NCBI GenBank assembly: GCA_964450355.1
Contig: CAYVDH010000017.1
Location: forward strand, 1-34,001
Direction: 5' to 3'
From: CAYVDH01 sp964450355
GTDB taxonomy: Bacteria; Bacteroidota; Bacteroidia; NS11-12g; UBA955
DNA: 34,001 bases
Below, piece after piece: positions 16,151 to 23,926 of the stretch; the first letter of the stretch is position 1, and each line of letters begins with the position of its first letter. The position numbers and the translations under genes are program-made. The notes beneath the pieces were generated by a model. That model worked only from the letters and a program-made list of their open reading frames with translations. It ran no database searches and was not told the origin of the DNA.

Positions 16151-16696
16151 CTAAATTCTTGGTTTCCAAGCAACTTCTAAAACGTTTTGTTTTAATCCAA
16201 CATACCTTGCTAACACAAAAAAGTAATCAGATAAACGATTTAAATATGGAATGATTAAAGGGTGAACCTCTTCATTTTCGTTCAACAAAACCACTAATCT
16301 CTCTGCCCTGCGGCATACACATCTGACCATGTGACAATAAGAAATGTCAATGCTGCCTGCTGGTAATACAAATGATTTTAGTTCAGGTAACTCGTTATTC
16401 ATTGTATCTATGGTGTGTTCCAATAAGGTGATATCACTTTCGAGCAAATCAGGAACTATCATGTTGCTCTGTGGTGCAGAAGCTAACAAACTACCTATGG
16501 TGAATAATCTATCTTGAATTTCGGCAAGTACTTTGGTATTCATTTCATCTTTCACTCCAGCCCTTACCATGCCTATGTTTGAATTCAATTCATCAACGGT
16601 TCCATACGATTCAATTCTGATGTGGTGTTTAGGTACTCTAACTCCTCCTATCAACGAAGTTTCACCTTTATCTCCTTTTTTAGTGTATATTTTCAT
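16151..16696 (-). CDS. PduO-type cob(I)alamin adenosyltransferase
   Basis: The 181-residue product starts at ATG 16696 (a TTG just before is unlikely). It transfers the adenosyl group of ATP to cob(I)alamin, making the coenzyme form of B12. Visible family motifs are IYTKKGDKGETSL at the N-terminus (ATP binding), RIESYGTVDELNS, SFVLPAGS, CVCRRAERLVV and YLNRLSDYFFVLAR. The third motif usually reads FVLPGG; Ala is a mild change. Residues 173-181 end AWKPRI. It lies between the ABC ATPase gene (8-bp gap) and radC. Its presence implies that the cell uses adenosylcobalamin enzymes, though none is in view. Confidence 0.92.
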   Translation of the reverse strand: MKIYTKKGDKGETSLIGGVRVPKHHIRIESYGTVDELNSNIGMVRAGVKDEMNTKVLAEIQDRLFTIGSLLASAPQSNMIVPDLLESDITLLEHTIDTMNNELPELKSFVLPAGSIDISYCHMVRCVCRRAERLVVLLNENEEVHPLIIPYLNRLSDYFFVLARYVGLKQNVLEVAWKPRI

Positions 16697-16704
16697 CAAT
16701 TCGA

Positions 16705-17421
16705 TTAAACAATGTTAAGTTTATTTTGTTCAAACAACTCATTGATGTTGTCTGTTTCAATTAATCCATCTTTAAGTCTTACAATTCTTTTTGCATTAAG
16801 TGCTATATCTTCTTCGTGAGTTACTAGTATGATGGTATTTCCATTTTCATGAATTTCTCTAAACAGTTTCATGATTTCAATGGAAGTTTTAGAATCTAAA
16901 TTTCCTGTTGGTTCATCGGCAAGCAAAATACTCGGATTATTCACCAAAGCTCTTGCTACGGCTACTCTTTGTCTTTGCCCTCCCGATAATTCATTTGGCT
17001 TGTGGAACATTCTATCTTTTAGTCCAACTTGAATCAATACTTCTTCGGCTCTTTCATTTCTGTCTTTTTTATTCCACCCTGCATACACTAAAGGCAATGC
17101 TACATTTTCTAAAGCATCCATGCGAGGTAATAAATTAAAAGTTTGAAACACAAAACCAATTTCTTTGTTCCTTACTTCGGCAAGCTCGTTGTCAGACATT
17201 TTGCTGACATCGGTATTGTTTAATACATAACTTCCTTGAGAAAACGAGTCCAAACATCCTAGTATGTTCATCAATGTTGATTTACCAGAGCCTGATGGAC
17301 CCATAAGAGCAACATATTCGCCCTTGTCTATGGTTAAATCTACTTGCTTTAATGCTTGTATGATTTCTTCGCCTACTTTGTAGGTTTTACTAATGCCCTT
17401 GATGTCTATTAAGTGCTGCAT
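16705..17421 (-). CDS. LolD/MacB-type ABC transporter ATP-binding protein
   Basis: The 238-residue ATPase has Walker A GPSGSGKST (about 41-49), the Q-loop in FVFQTFNLLP, signature LSGGQRQR, Walker B ILLADEPTGNLDS and the switch His in LVTHEEDIA. The 'DEPTGNLDS' and 'FNLLPRMDALENV' text places it in the LolD/MacB/FtsE-like family, which moves lipoproteins or other envelope substrates with FtsX-like permeases. No permease gene is adjacent, so the partner must be encoded elsewhere. Its start overlaps the gatC stop by one base (TAATG-type), giving translational coupling. Confidence 0.92.
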   Translation of the reverse strand: MQHLIDIKGISKTYKVGEEIIQALKQVDLTIDKGEYVALMGPSGSGKSTLMNILGCLDSFSQGSYVLNNTDVSKMSDNELAEVRNKEIGFVFQTFNLLPRMDALENVALPLVYAGWNKKDRNERAEEVLIQVGLKDRMFHKPNELSGGQRQRVAVARALVNNPSILLADEPTGNLDSKTSIEIMKLFREIHENGNTIILVTHEEDIALNAKRIVRLKDGLIETDNINELFEQNKLNIV

Positions 17422-17717
17422 TATTTAGATTGTTCAATCACTTTAGGCACTCTAAAATAATCTGAATCTTTCTTAGGGGCATTGGCTAATGCTTGTTCCT
17501 TGGTAATGCTTTCAATTATTTTATCTTCCCTCAATTCATTGGTAGTGTTGGTCATGTAGATAAGGGGTTCCACGCCTTCGGTGTCTATTTCATTTAATTT
17601 TTCACACAACTCCAAGGTTTTTTCTAAATCTTTTTTTATGGAAACTTTTTCTGAGTCTGAGAATTCAAGACGAGCCAAATGAGCTAATTGATTAATTTTT
17701 TCTTCTGTTATTTTCAT
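17421..17717 (-). CDS. gatC: Glu/Asp-tRNA amidotransferase subunit C
   Basis: The 98-residue product has the GatC pattern: INQLAHLARLEFSDSE near the N-terminus, a helical LEKTLELCEKLNEIDTEGVEPL, a loop with LREDKI, and a C-terminal FRVPKVIEQSK. GatC is the small clamp subunit that stabilises GatA-GatB, which convert misacylated Glu-tRNA(Gln) or Asp-tRNA(Asn). gatA and gatB are not in the window. The ATG at 17717 follows plsC by 2 bp. Confidence 0.93.
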   Translation of the reverse strand: MKITEEKINQLAHLARLEFSDSEKVSIKKDLEKTLELCEKLNEIDTEGVEPLIYMTNTTNELREDKIIESITKEQALANAPKKDSDYFRVPKVIEQSK

Positions 17718-17719
17718 TT

Positions 17720-18445
17720 CTATATGATTTTATTTTCTATCAATTCGTTTTCAATGATAGTGAAAATTTTATTTTTTAATGCATCACTGTCTTCATCTTT
17801 TAGATGACTGGTAATTTCGGGACGATGAACCTTGAATTTCATTTGATGGGGATAAAACTCTGTTTTCATATCGGGTAAAATCCTGAAATTATTATAAAAA
17901 GTAACAGGAATGATTGGCACTTTAGCATCGATAGCTAATTTAAATGCCCCATTTTTGAACGGTTTAAGTTGAGGTACTTTGTCCCAAATTGTTCCTTCGG
18001 GAAATATGACAATGCTGATTCCTGATTTAAGTTTTTCTTGGGCTATAGTGAATGCTTTGTGTGAGTCTTTTATGCTGCTTCTGTTCACTCCTATGTCAAC
18101 TGTTTTGAAAAAAATACCAAACAAAGGAATTTTTGCTAATTCCTGCTTTGCCATAAACGACACTTTAGATGGCATCACTAATCCCAGAGCTACAATATCT
18201 ATGTATGAAGTGTGATTGCATACAATTACAGAAGCTTGGTTAAAAGCTCCTTTATTCATTTTAATCTTAGGTCTTAAAAAACTGACTGTTATCAAAATCC
18301 AAGCCCATAATTTTCTTAATTTATTGGCAGTTTCATGCCATTTGGGATTGTAAAGAGTTATTATAAAAAAAGGATATAGCAACAAAAAGCTCAATACAAA
18401 CCAAATGGCAAACCAAATAAACCCTATTTTACCAAGAATTTTCAT
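17720..18445 (-). CDS. plsC: 1-acyl-sn-glycerol-3-phosphate acyltransferase family protein
   Basis: The 241-residue membrane enzyme has a hydrophobic segment at about 7-32 and a second at about 47-58, then the acyltransferase motifs: NHTSYID (77-83, catalytic H78 and D83) and FPEGT (148-152). A VPIIPVTFYN segment lies further on. It makes phosphatidic acid from lysophosphatidic acid or a related lipid; homologues acylating other lipids cannot be excluded. The start ATG 18445 overlaps the stop of the DUF4199 gene by 4 nt (ATGA). Confidence 0.9.
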   Translation of the reverse strand: MKILGKIGFIWFAIWFVLSFLLLYPFFIITLYNPKWHETANKLRKLWAWILITVSFLRPKIKMNKGAFNQASVIVCNHTSYIDIVALGLVMPSKVSFMAKQELAKIPLFGIFFKTVDIGVNRSSIKDSHKAFTIAQEKLKSGISIVIFPEGTIWDKVPQLKPFKNGAFKLAIDAKVPIIPVTFYNNFRILPDMKTEFYPHQMKFKVHRPEITSHLKDEDSDALKNKIFTIIENELIENKII

Positions 18446-18990
18446 TTCCCTATTTTGGTGTTATCATCATTGGCTGTATTCATTTTGGCTTTCATAAGAA
18501 ATGATATGATGGCAGAAACCAAAAGACCTCTTGCTGCACCTGTAAACAATTGATTTGTTAGTTGTGCTTTTCCAGTATAAGAGAATTTTATATTTTCTAA
18601 AGCCGCTTTGATTTCTTCAGGTGTTTTTTTCAAAGCAACACCGCTTTCGTTCACTAATTTTATTTTATATTGAATCAATTGCTCTATGTAAAAAGGTTTG
18701 AAATGCAACATATAAGAAAAAAGCAAAGAAACTGTAGCGCTGATCATCACACTGATAAAAAAACCGAGAAAAATGGTTCGACCCATGATGAATTCTTCGG
18801 GTTTTTCAACTTTATAAGATTTTAAAAACAACCAAATGGCAATGGTTGGTATAATTATAAACTCCGAAAGCATAAAAAACAAGTTTACTCCCATCCCTTG
18901 TTTATACATACTAGAAGTGAAGTAAATGTAACTTAATGCGGCCGATAAACTGCCAAATGCGAGTCCATAAATCAATATTTTTTTGCTCAT
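18442..18990 (-). CDS. DUF4199 family membrane protein
   Basis: The 182-residue product starts at ATG 18990 (MSKKILIYGL). The open frame extends further upstream, but that extension crosses the promoter region and the start of the divergent gene. Four hydrophobic segments are seen near residues 4-22, 33-50, 71-96 and 155-172 (the last LFTGAARGLLVSAIISFLM). The layout and the IYFTSS.Y.QGMG segment match DUF4199 as I remember it, a Bacteroidota membrane family of unknown role. It heads the run DUF4199-plsC-gatC-lolD-like with 4-nt, 2-bp and 1-nt junctions. Confidence 0.8.
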   Translation of the reverse strand: MSKKILIYGLAFGSLSAALSYIYFTSSMYKQGMGVNLFFMLSEFIIIPTIAIWLFLKSYKVEKPEEFIMGRTIFLGFFISVMISATVSLLFSYMLHFKPFYIEQLIQYKIKLVNESGVALKKTPEEIKAALENIKFSYTGKAQLTNQLFTGAARGLLVSAIISFLMKAKMNTANDDNTKIGK

Positions 18991-19005
18991 ATGAATAAAT
19001 TGTTG

Positions 19006-19013
19006 CAAAACTA
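19006..19013 (-). promoter_or_regulatory. Candidate -7 box (TAGTTTTG) for the DUF4199 operon
   Basis: The minus-strand reading TAGTTTTG matches TAnnTTTG and lies 15 bp before ATG 18990. It lies in the gap between divergent genes. Confidence 0.4.
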
Positions 19014-19073
19014 TGACAAAACATTGAAGGAAAATCTTTGAATTGTTAAATTTTTGTTGAAATTTGCACCCAA

Positions 19074-19622
19074 ATGGAAATAAATGATGTTTTAGCAATT
19101 GCCGGAATGCCCGGTTTGTACAAAAAAATAGGTCAACACAAAAACGGTTTAATCGTTGAATCACTAGATGGTACTGGTAAAAAATTCCCTACTTCAGCCA
19201 CCACTAAAGTATCTATGATAGCTGACATTGCAATGTTTACAATAGACGGTGAAGAAAAATTAGCTAAAATATTTTTATCAATCAATGATAAAGAGAAAGA
19301 TGGCTTAGTAGTGCCTGATAAAAAAGCCGATGACAAATCTTTTACAGCTTTTTTAGGTACAGTATTACCAAATTACGACAACGAAAGAATTTATTTATCT
19401 GACATGAAAAAACTTGCCAATTGGTACAATTTACTAAAAGGCAACTTGAATTTTGAATCGATTAAAAAATCTTTGGAAGAGGAAACAGAGGAGAGCAAAG
19501 CTGAAGAAAAAGCTAAAGCTGAAACTAAAGCTAAAGTTGAAAAAGTGGTAAAAAACACCAATGTAAAAAGCGATACTAAAAGCAAAGGCAAATCCGTAGG
19601 AACCATCCGTAAAATGGCTTAA
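19074..19622 (+). CDS. DUF5606 family protein
   Basis: The 182-residue cytoplasmic product begins with the pattern NDVLAIAGMPGLYKKIGQHKNG and IVESLDG, then ATTKVSMIADIAMFT, which I recognise as DUF5606 (a Bacteroidota family whose members start 'L..ILAISGKPGLYKL'). The conserved domain covers about residues 1-135. A low-complexity tail rich in Glu, Ala and Lys (about 137-170) and a basic end GTIRKMA follow; the tail suggests nucleic-acid or ribosome contact, but this is composition only. Its 3' end overlaps the convergent muramidase-like gene by 4 nt. Function unknown. Confidence 0.85.
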   Translation: MEINDVLAIAGMPGLYKKIGQHKNGLIVESLDGTGKKFPTSATTKVSMIADIAMFTIDGEEKLAKIFLSINDKEKDGLVVPDKKADDKSFTAFLGTVLPNYDNERIYLSDMKKLANWYNLLKGNLNFESIKKSLEEETEESKAEEKAKAETKAKVEKVVKNTNVKSDTKSKGKSVGTIRKMA

Positions 19623-20263
19623 TTGTTTCTTTTAAAGTAATCCATGTATTTCAAACCCCTGTCGCAATAACTAGGGTCGTGAGTAAATGGACCGCCTATA
19701 ATTGGGTAAGGTCTTCCTGCATTGTGTATGTGAAAAGCATCTTTAAATTTATTTTTCTTTAAATAATTTCCATAAGTCATGTCTATCCATTTAACACCAT
19801 AATAAACTGCATTCTCACCTCGTATATCTTTTATCTTAATTCCTAACAACAAACACTTGTAACCCATCAATTGAAAGGGCCCCCAGCTACTTGCTAAATT
19901 TTTCAAGGCTTCATCATTTGCATCTATCAACATTTCTGGTGTGACATGCTCGTATTGTTTCAATTGTCCAAATTTCACTTTTTTCAATTTGGCATACACA
20001 TGCGGCTCAAACCTTTCTTCAAATATTTTTTTCCCTGAACACTCAAGCATCGTTAACGATTTTAAAAACTCAGGTTTAATTCCAAATAAATCAGCGCAAC
20101 TGTCTATGTCTTTTCCATAATTTTTGATTACCATGTCTAAACCACCCTTGCTGTCTTCAATTTGAATCATTTTGGGCTTTTTCAACTTTGGTAAAAACTC
20201 AATTGCAAATACTGCAGCAATCAAAATTAAAAGTGTAGTTAATAATCCAATTAGTGATTTCAT
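19619..20263 (-). CDS. N-terminally anchored muramidase/transglycosylase-like protein
   Basis: The 214-residue product has one N-terminal hydrophobic segment (about 3-24), so it is a membrane-anchored or exported protein. The body has LTMLECSGKKIFEERFEPHVY with a Glu after a helix, then NLASSWGPFQLMGYKCLLLG and a C-terminal HNAGRPYP. The 'RFEPHVY ... SWGPFQLMGY' pair is the pattern of N-acetylmuramidase-type lysozyme-like domains that cut peptidoglycan; the Glu near residue 74 would be the acid. The start ATG 20263 overlaps the monooxygenase stop by 4 nt (ATGA), so the two are translated together. Confidence 0.7.
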   Translation of the reverse strand: MKSLIGLLTTLLILIAAVFAIEFLPKLKKPKMIQIEDSKGGLDMVIKNYGKDIDSCADLFGIKPEFLKSLTMLECSGKKIFEERFEPHVYAKLKKVKFGQLKQYEHVTPEMLIDANDEALKNLASSWGPFQLMGYKCLLLGIKIKDIRGENAVYYGVKWIDMTYGNYLKKNKFKDAFHIHNAGRPYPIIGGPFTHDPSYCDRGLKYMDYFKRNN

Positions 20264-21624
20264 GGTTGTAATTCTATGTTTTCATCTCCCTTTTGATAAG
20301 GCAAATATGTGATTATAAATTGAAACATTTCGTCTGTAGTTCTCATGCTTGCACCATTAAATTCAAGCCTTTCACTTACTTGAATTGGTGGATTGTTGGG
20401 GTTATTTGGATTTTTAGTGGTATTATCAAAATCAGCAATGGCAATAATTGTACTTCCTTTGGGCACTTTTACAGGTTTTTTAAACGTATAAAAATACTGC
20501 CATCTGAATTGCCACTTAGGAATGTGAATTAAATTGATGGTATCTCCATTGGGTTTGATAGCATACGCTTTAAATGATTTCCCTAGTAAATGCAAATGGG
20601 GGTTGATGGTAAGTATGCTGATGTCATTGTATATAGTCACTTGGGTTTGGTGTTTGGTTATTTTATTTGGAGGAATTACTAATGGAGGCTCTATGGGCGC
20701 AACTCCATTGGTCCCTAACATCAATTCCGATGTGGGTCTTTTCGGTTTTTCTTTGGCGTAATAAATATACAATTTTGAAGAATCTATCAATGTTTTAGTA
20801 CTTGGCCCATAGTGAATATCATAAGCCATGTATGCACCATTTTTTGTCATAGTAAAACCGCCCAAATCACTAGGGTATTTAACCCCAAATGTGCCGGGTA
20901 AATAATTGACAACAGAATGAATTCGGTATGGCAAGGAACCATCAGAGTTATTAAGTTTTAAAGCATTGAATTGGTTGTAAAACTCAGATGATTCTTTGTC
21001 AGCTAACACATTGCCTTCGAAAGGATTGGTGTTGTTATTAAACTGAAATAAATGTCCATTCATGTGATGAACCAATTGAGGCAAACCCGGAACAAATTCT
21101 ATTGCAGAAACAAAGGTATCCTTAGCTATGCTGTATGGAATTTTAATGATATAAAATTTATCTCTATTGTCATTTAATACCTCTATTTTTTTAATGGGTA
21201 AAATTAAATCTGGCTTTCCTAATTGTGTCACCATGTCATTTATTTGAGGATAGTTAATATCACTGGTATCTCCCATTTTACAACCATTTTGATACCAGTC
21301 TTTCAATGTTTTCTTTTCTATTTCGGACAATATCCTTTCTCCTATAAAATGTGAAAAGTTAGGATCGGCAGGCCAAGGCGGCATGTACCCCGATTGAGTT
21401 ACATGAGAAATCATTTTAGCTTTTTTTCTGATTTCGTGAAAATACATCAATTGAAATGGGGCACCACCATTTACCCGATGACAAGGAGTACAATGTTTAT
21501 GAACTATTGGGGCAACGTGTTCTGCAAAATTTACATTTTGGGAATCTGAACAGGAATTGATGAAAAAACTAATACTGCACAAGACAACCAACAGGCTCAG
21601 TATTTTGAATTTTAATTTGCTCAT
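20260..21624 (-). CDS. Lipoprotein with cytochrome c site and PHM-like copper monooxygenase domains
   Basis: The 454-residue product has a lipoprotein signal with Cys25 (FFINSC). Residues about 30-120 form a cytochrome c-like domain with heme site CTPCH (45-49) and likely distal Met81 (GYMPPWP). Residues about 140-445 match the copper type II ascorbate-dependent monooxygenase fold. HHMNGH (H186, H187) and DIHYGP (H271) fit the three His ligands of the CuH site; NPHLHLLG (H343, H345) and DEMFQF (M433) fit the two His and one Met of the CuM site. All six copper ligands are therefore present. It is an envelope oxidase or hydroxylase of unknown substrate, perhaps fed electrons through its own heme. 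Its first 56 nt overlap the upstream redoxin gene. Confidence 0.85.
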   Translation of the reverse strand: MSKLKFKILSLLVVLCSISFFINSCSDSQNVNFAEHVAPIVHKHCTPCHRVNGGAPFQLMYFHEIRKKAKMISHVTQSGYMPPWPADPNFSHFIGERILSEIEKKTLKDWYQNGCKMGDTSDINYPQINDMVTQLGKPDLILPIKKIEVLNDNRDKFYIIKIPYSIAKDTFVSAIEFVPGLPQLVHHMNGHLFQFNNNTNPFEGNVLADKESSEFYNQFNALKLNNSDGSLPYRIHSVVNYLPGTFGVKYPSDLGGFTMTKNGAYMAYDIHYGPSTKTLIDSSKLYIYYAKEKPKRPTSELMLGTNGVAPIEPPLVIPPNKITKHQTQVTIYNDISILTINPHLHLLGKSFKAYAIKPNGDTINLIHIPKWQFRWQYFYTFKKPVKVPKGSTIIAIADFDNTTKNPNNPNNPPIQVSERLEFNGASMRTTDEMFQFIITYLPYQKGDENIELQP

Positions 21625-22126
21625 TTTCCAACAGCGAAGTTAATACTTTCTCTAAATAATTTTCACTAGGTGGTTTTTCGTTACCTAACGATTCAAAACG
21701 ATTGTCTATTTTTCCTGAATATACTTTTTTGTTGTTAGAATCAAGAACTATCAATTGTGGCGTTGTTGTAATTCCCCACTTTTTGAGAAACTGAAAATCA
21801 GAATCCAAAGCCAAAGTTTTCTTTGAATATAAAAAGAGTGAATCGTAGTTGCAAAACACATTCCATGCAGCATCTTGATTTTGATTGGGAAATAAAAAAA
21901 TAAAATCGACTTTGTCTTGATATTTTTTAATCATGGGTAAAAAACTGCCTTGATATTTTTGACAAATTGGACAATCAATACTTAAAGCAATGATAGCTTT
22001 GATGCGTTTATTGTTGATTTGATTTAAAAATTCTGAATTATTCTTTGACTGGTTTGCATAGCAAGAAAAAAACATGATAGAAATCAAAAAAACAAAATTT
22101 GTGGCAGTATTTTTGACCCTTCTCAT
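21569..22126 (-). CDS. Thioredoxin-like (redoxin) lipoprotein
   Basis: The 185-residue product has a lipoprotein signal ending FFSC (Cys22). A thioredoxin-fold domain follows, with ALSIDCPICQKYQG (CxxC at C52 and C55), DFIFLFPNQ, the ITTTPQLIVLD segment containing the cis-Pro, and a C-terminal VGCLVQY whose Cys181 might act as a third redox centre. It probably reduces or transfers electrons to a partner in the periplasm. The downstream cytochrome/copper monooxygenase starts inside its last 56 nt, so the two are almost certainly made together. A -7 box lies 8 bp before the ATG. Confidence 0.85.
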   Translation of the reverse strand: MRRVKNTATNFVFLISIMFFSCYANQSKNNSEFLNQINNKRIKAIIALSIDCPICQKYQGSFLPMIKKYQDKVDFIFLFPNQNQDAAWNVFCNYDSLFLYSKKTLALDSDFQFLKKWGITTTPQLIVLDSNNKKVYSGKIDNRFESLGNEKPPSENYLEKVLTSLLENEQIKIQNTEPVGCLVQY

Positions 22127-22134
22127 TTGAAAAG

Positions 22135-22142
22135 CAAATATA
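22135..22142 (-). promoter_or_regulatory. Candidate -7 box (TATATTTG) for the redoxin/monooxygenase operon
   Basis: The minus-strand reading TATATTTG is an exact TAnnTTTG match 8 bp before ATG 22126, in the 90-bp gap between divergent operons. The very short leader it implies is normal for this phylum. Confidence 0.4.
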
Positions 22143-22216
22143 CTACAAGAATTTATTAAAATAATTTATGATTGTAATTAAACTATGAGAGAATTGAAAA
22201 GTCTAAGTAAAAAAAG

Positions 22217-22780
22217 TTGAGCAACAAATACAATCAATATAACGATGAAGCACTTTTTAAGTTATTTGTTGACAACAATAAAAGTGAATTAGTTTTCAAT
22301 GAGTTGATTAACAGATTCAAACAATGCATTTACTGGCAAGTTCGCAAAATTTTAATTTCGCATGATGACACAGATGAAGTATGTCAAATAGTGTTCATTA
22401 AATTATGGAAGTACGCTGATAGTTTTAAATTCAACTGTTCCATAAAAAGCTATATTTACAGAATAGCACACAATGAATCGTTGACATTGTTGAGCAAAAA
22501 AAACAGGTTAGTATCCATGGATGATTTACTGGACAAAGACGGACATTACAGCGGATTAATTAGCAACAACAAATTATTAAGCTCCGATGAGATAAGCACT
22601 AAACTTCAAAAAGCCTTATTGACCTTGCCGGAAAAGCAACGTTTGGTATTTAATTACAAATATTTTGACGATTTGCAATACGATGAAATCAGTGAAATAA
22701 CTGGAACTTCGGTAGGGGCATTAAAAGCAAACTACCACCATGCTGTTGAAAAAATTAAAATATTTTTAGAAAACAATTAA
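22217..22780 (+). CDS. ECF-type RNA polymerase sigma factor
   Basis: The 187-residue product has the sigma-70 region 2 pattern near residues 25-90 (LINRFKQCIYWQVRKIL, then DTDEVCQIVFIKLWKYADSF, then IKSYIYRIAHNESL). Region 4 is at about 130-185 (TLPEKQRLVFNYKYFDDLQYDEISEITG, with the helix-turn-helix TSVGALKANYHHAVEKIK). There is no region 1 or 3, so it is an extracytoplasmic-function sigma factor. The start is TTG 22217; no ATG lies near the conserved part. The next two genes, a membrane-anchored acidic protein and a Spy-like periplasmic protein, look like its regulators. No -7 box of the housekeeping type is clear upstream, so it may use its own promoter. Confidence 0.9.
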   Translation: MSNKYNQYNDEALFKLFVDNNKSELVFNELINRFKQCIYWQVRKILISHDDTDEVCQIVFIKLWKYADSFKFNCSIKSYIYRIAHNESLTLLSKKNRLVSMDDLLDKDGHYSGLISNNKLLSSDEISTKLQKALLTLPEKQRLVFNYKYFDDLQYDEISEITGTSVGALKANYHHAVEKIKIFLENN

Positions 22781-22814
22781 ACCTATTTCATTTAAATAAG
22801 TCTTACAATTACAA

Positions 22815-23258
22815 ATGGAAAACAAAGAATTAAATAACGAGTATAAAAACAATCCATTTCAAGTACCTGATGGCTATTTTGAGAAGTTCAATTCCATTGT
22901 TTTAGAAAAAATTAAAAATGAGGAAAAACCAGCTTTTAATATTTGGAAAAAAACAAGTTTAAAAATAGCTGCTTCATTGGTTCTTATTGCTGGATTTTCG
23001 TATTTAATTTTCAACAATAAAGATAATGACAACCTCACATTTGATTCCATCAACGATGAGGAACTTGCCCAATATGAAAATGAAATTGAAATTAGCGATG
23101 ATGAGTTTGAAGAATTAATCAACGAAGAAACCATTGATTCGATATACAAAATAGAATTTGCAAACAACGAAGTCAAAAACACAGAAATAAGCGAAACAGA
23201 CATTGAAGAATTAGAAGAAGAATACGACCCATTAGAGGAAGACGAATTAGAAATATAA
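22815..23258 (+). CDS. Membrane-anchored acidic protein, possible anti-sigma factor
   Basis: The 147-residue product has an N-terminal cytoplasmic part with NNPFQVPDGYFEKFNSIVLEKI (about 12-33), a pattern seen in Bacteroidota proteins encoded directly after ECF sigma genes. One membrane helix follows (about 49-66), then a very acidic C-terminal part (many Glu and Asp, about 72-147, ending EEDELEI). The position 34 bp after the sigma gene and the topology suggest it holds the sigma factor at the membrane, but no classic zinc anti-sigma motif (HxxxCxxC) is present. The acidic outer part could bind cations. Role inferred. Confidence 0.7.
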   Translation: MENKELNNEYKNNPFQVPDGYFEKFNSIVLEKIKNEEKPAFNIWKKTSLKIAASLVLIAGFSYLIFNNKDNDNLTFDSINDEELAQYENEIEISDDEFEELINEETIDSIYKIEFANNEVKNTEISETDIEELEEEYDPLEEDELEI

Positions 23259-23280
23259 ATCCATTAAAACCCTATATATC

Positions 23281-23784
23281 ATGAAAAATTTAAAATTAAT
23301 TGCCTTCATTTTACTGATAATTTCAAGCATGAATGCAAATGGACAAACCGAAAAAACCAAACCCAATAAACAAAAGAAAGAAGCTAAAATAGCGAAAGAA
23401 GCTAAAATCAATGAATTAAGAAAAAAGTATTTCAACGAAAAATTAGATTTAAGCGATGCTGAACAAAAAGCATTTTGGCCATTGTACGATGAGTACAAGC
23501 AAAAAGACAAAGCATTAAGAGACAGTTTTAACAAAAAATTCAAACCTAACAGCTTAGTATTTATGGACGATAAAAAAGCTGAAGAATACTTAAATGCCAT
23601 GCTGAAATTAAAAGACGATCAAAACAATTTACTGAAGGAATACATTATAAAATTCAAAAAAGTACTTCCTATAAAGAAAGTGGCATTATTGAATCACACA
23701 GAAAAAGAGTTTAAAAAATCAATATTGAGCAAAGTAAAAGGTAAAAACCCTCCTCCGGGTTCAGAACCACCACCAGAGGATTAA
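23281..23784 (+). CDS. Spy/CpxP-like periplasmic sensor protein
   Basis: The 167-residue product has a Sec signal peptide (MKNLKLIAFILLIISSMNANGQ). A highly charged helical body follows, with KINELRKKYFNEKLDLSDAEQKAFWPLYDEYKQKDKAL as the LTxxQ-like portion (about 42-80), then more Lys-rich helices. The tail is proline-rich (PPPGSEPPPED). Bacteroidota carry such proteins after ECF sigma and anti-sigma genes, often annotated as sensor of the sigma factor. It probably senses envelope stress or metals and acts on the membrane protein upstream. A strong hairpin terminator follows. Confidence 0.75.
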   Translation: MKNLKLIAFILLIISSMNANGQTEKTKPNKQKKEAKIAKEAKINELRKKYFNEKLDLSDAEQKAFWPLYDEYKQKDKALRDSFNKKFKPNSLVFMDDKKAEEYLNAMLKLKDDQNNLLKEYIIKFKKVLPIKKVALLNHTEKEFKKSILSKVKGKNPPPGSEPPPED

Positions 23785-23852
23785 AAAAATGGGGATTAGA
23801 CATAACCTACCATTTTAAAGACAACATTCATTATTTTCTCGTCTATAAAGCC

Positions 23853-23883
23853 AAATAGCGCTCCTTGAACAAGAGCGCTATTT
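23853..23883. terminator. Strong bidirectional hairpin terminator
   Basis: AAATAGCGCTC (23853-23863) and GAGCGCTATTT (23873-23883) form a perfect 11-bp stem with a 9-nt loop. T-rich sequence lies on the right and A-rich sequence on the left. It sits between the convergent ends of the sigma-factor operon (23784) and ssb (23927), so it can end transcription from both sides. Confidence 0.85.
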
Positions 23884-23926
23884 TGGTTACTATATGAAAA
23901 AAAACTACTACTTTTTTTTAATTTAC

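Noticed and set aside
18991..19164. N-terminal extension of the DUF4199 frame
   Set aside because: It crosses a -7 box and the start of the divergent DUF5606 gene; the family starts at the internal ATG 18990.
22874..23203. 109-residue Ser-rich frame antisense to the acidic membrane protein
   Set aside because: It is the complement of Glu/Asp-rich codons in the real gene, hence artificial.
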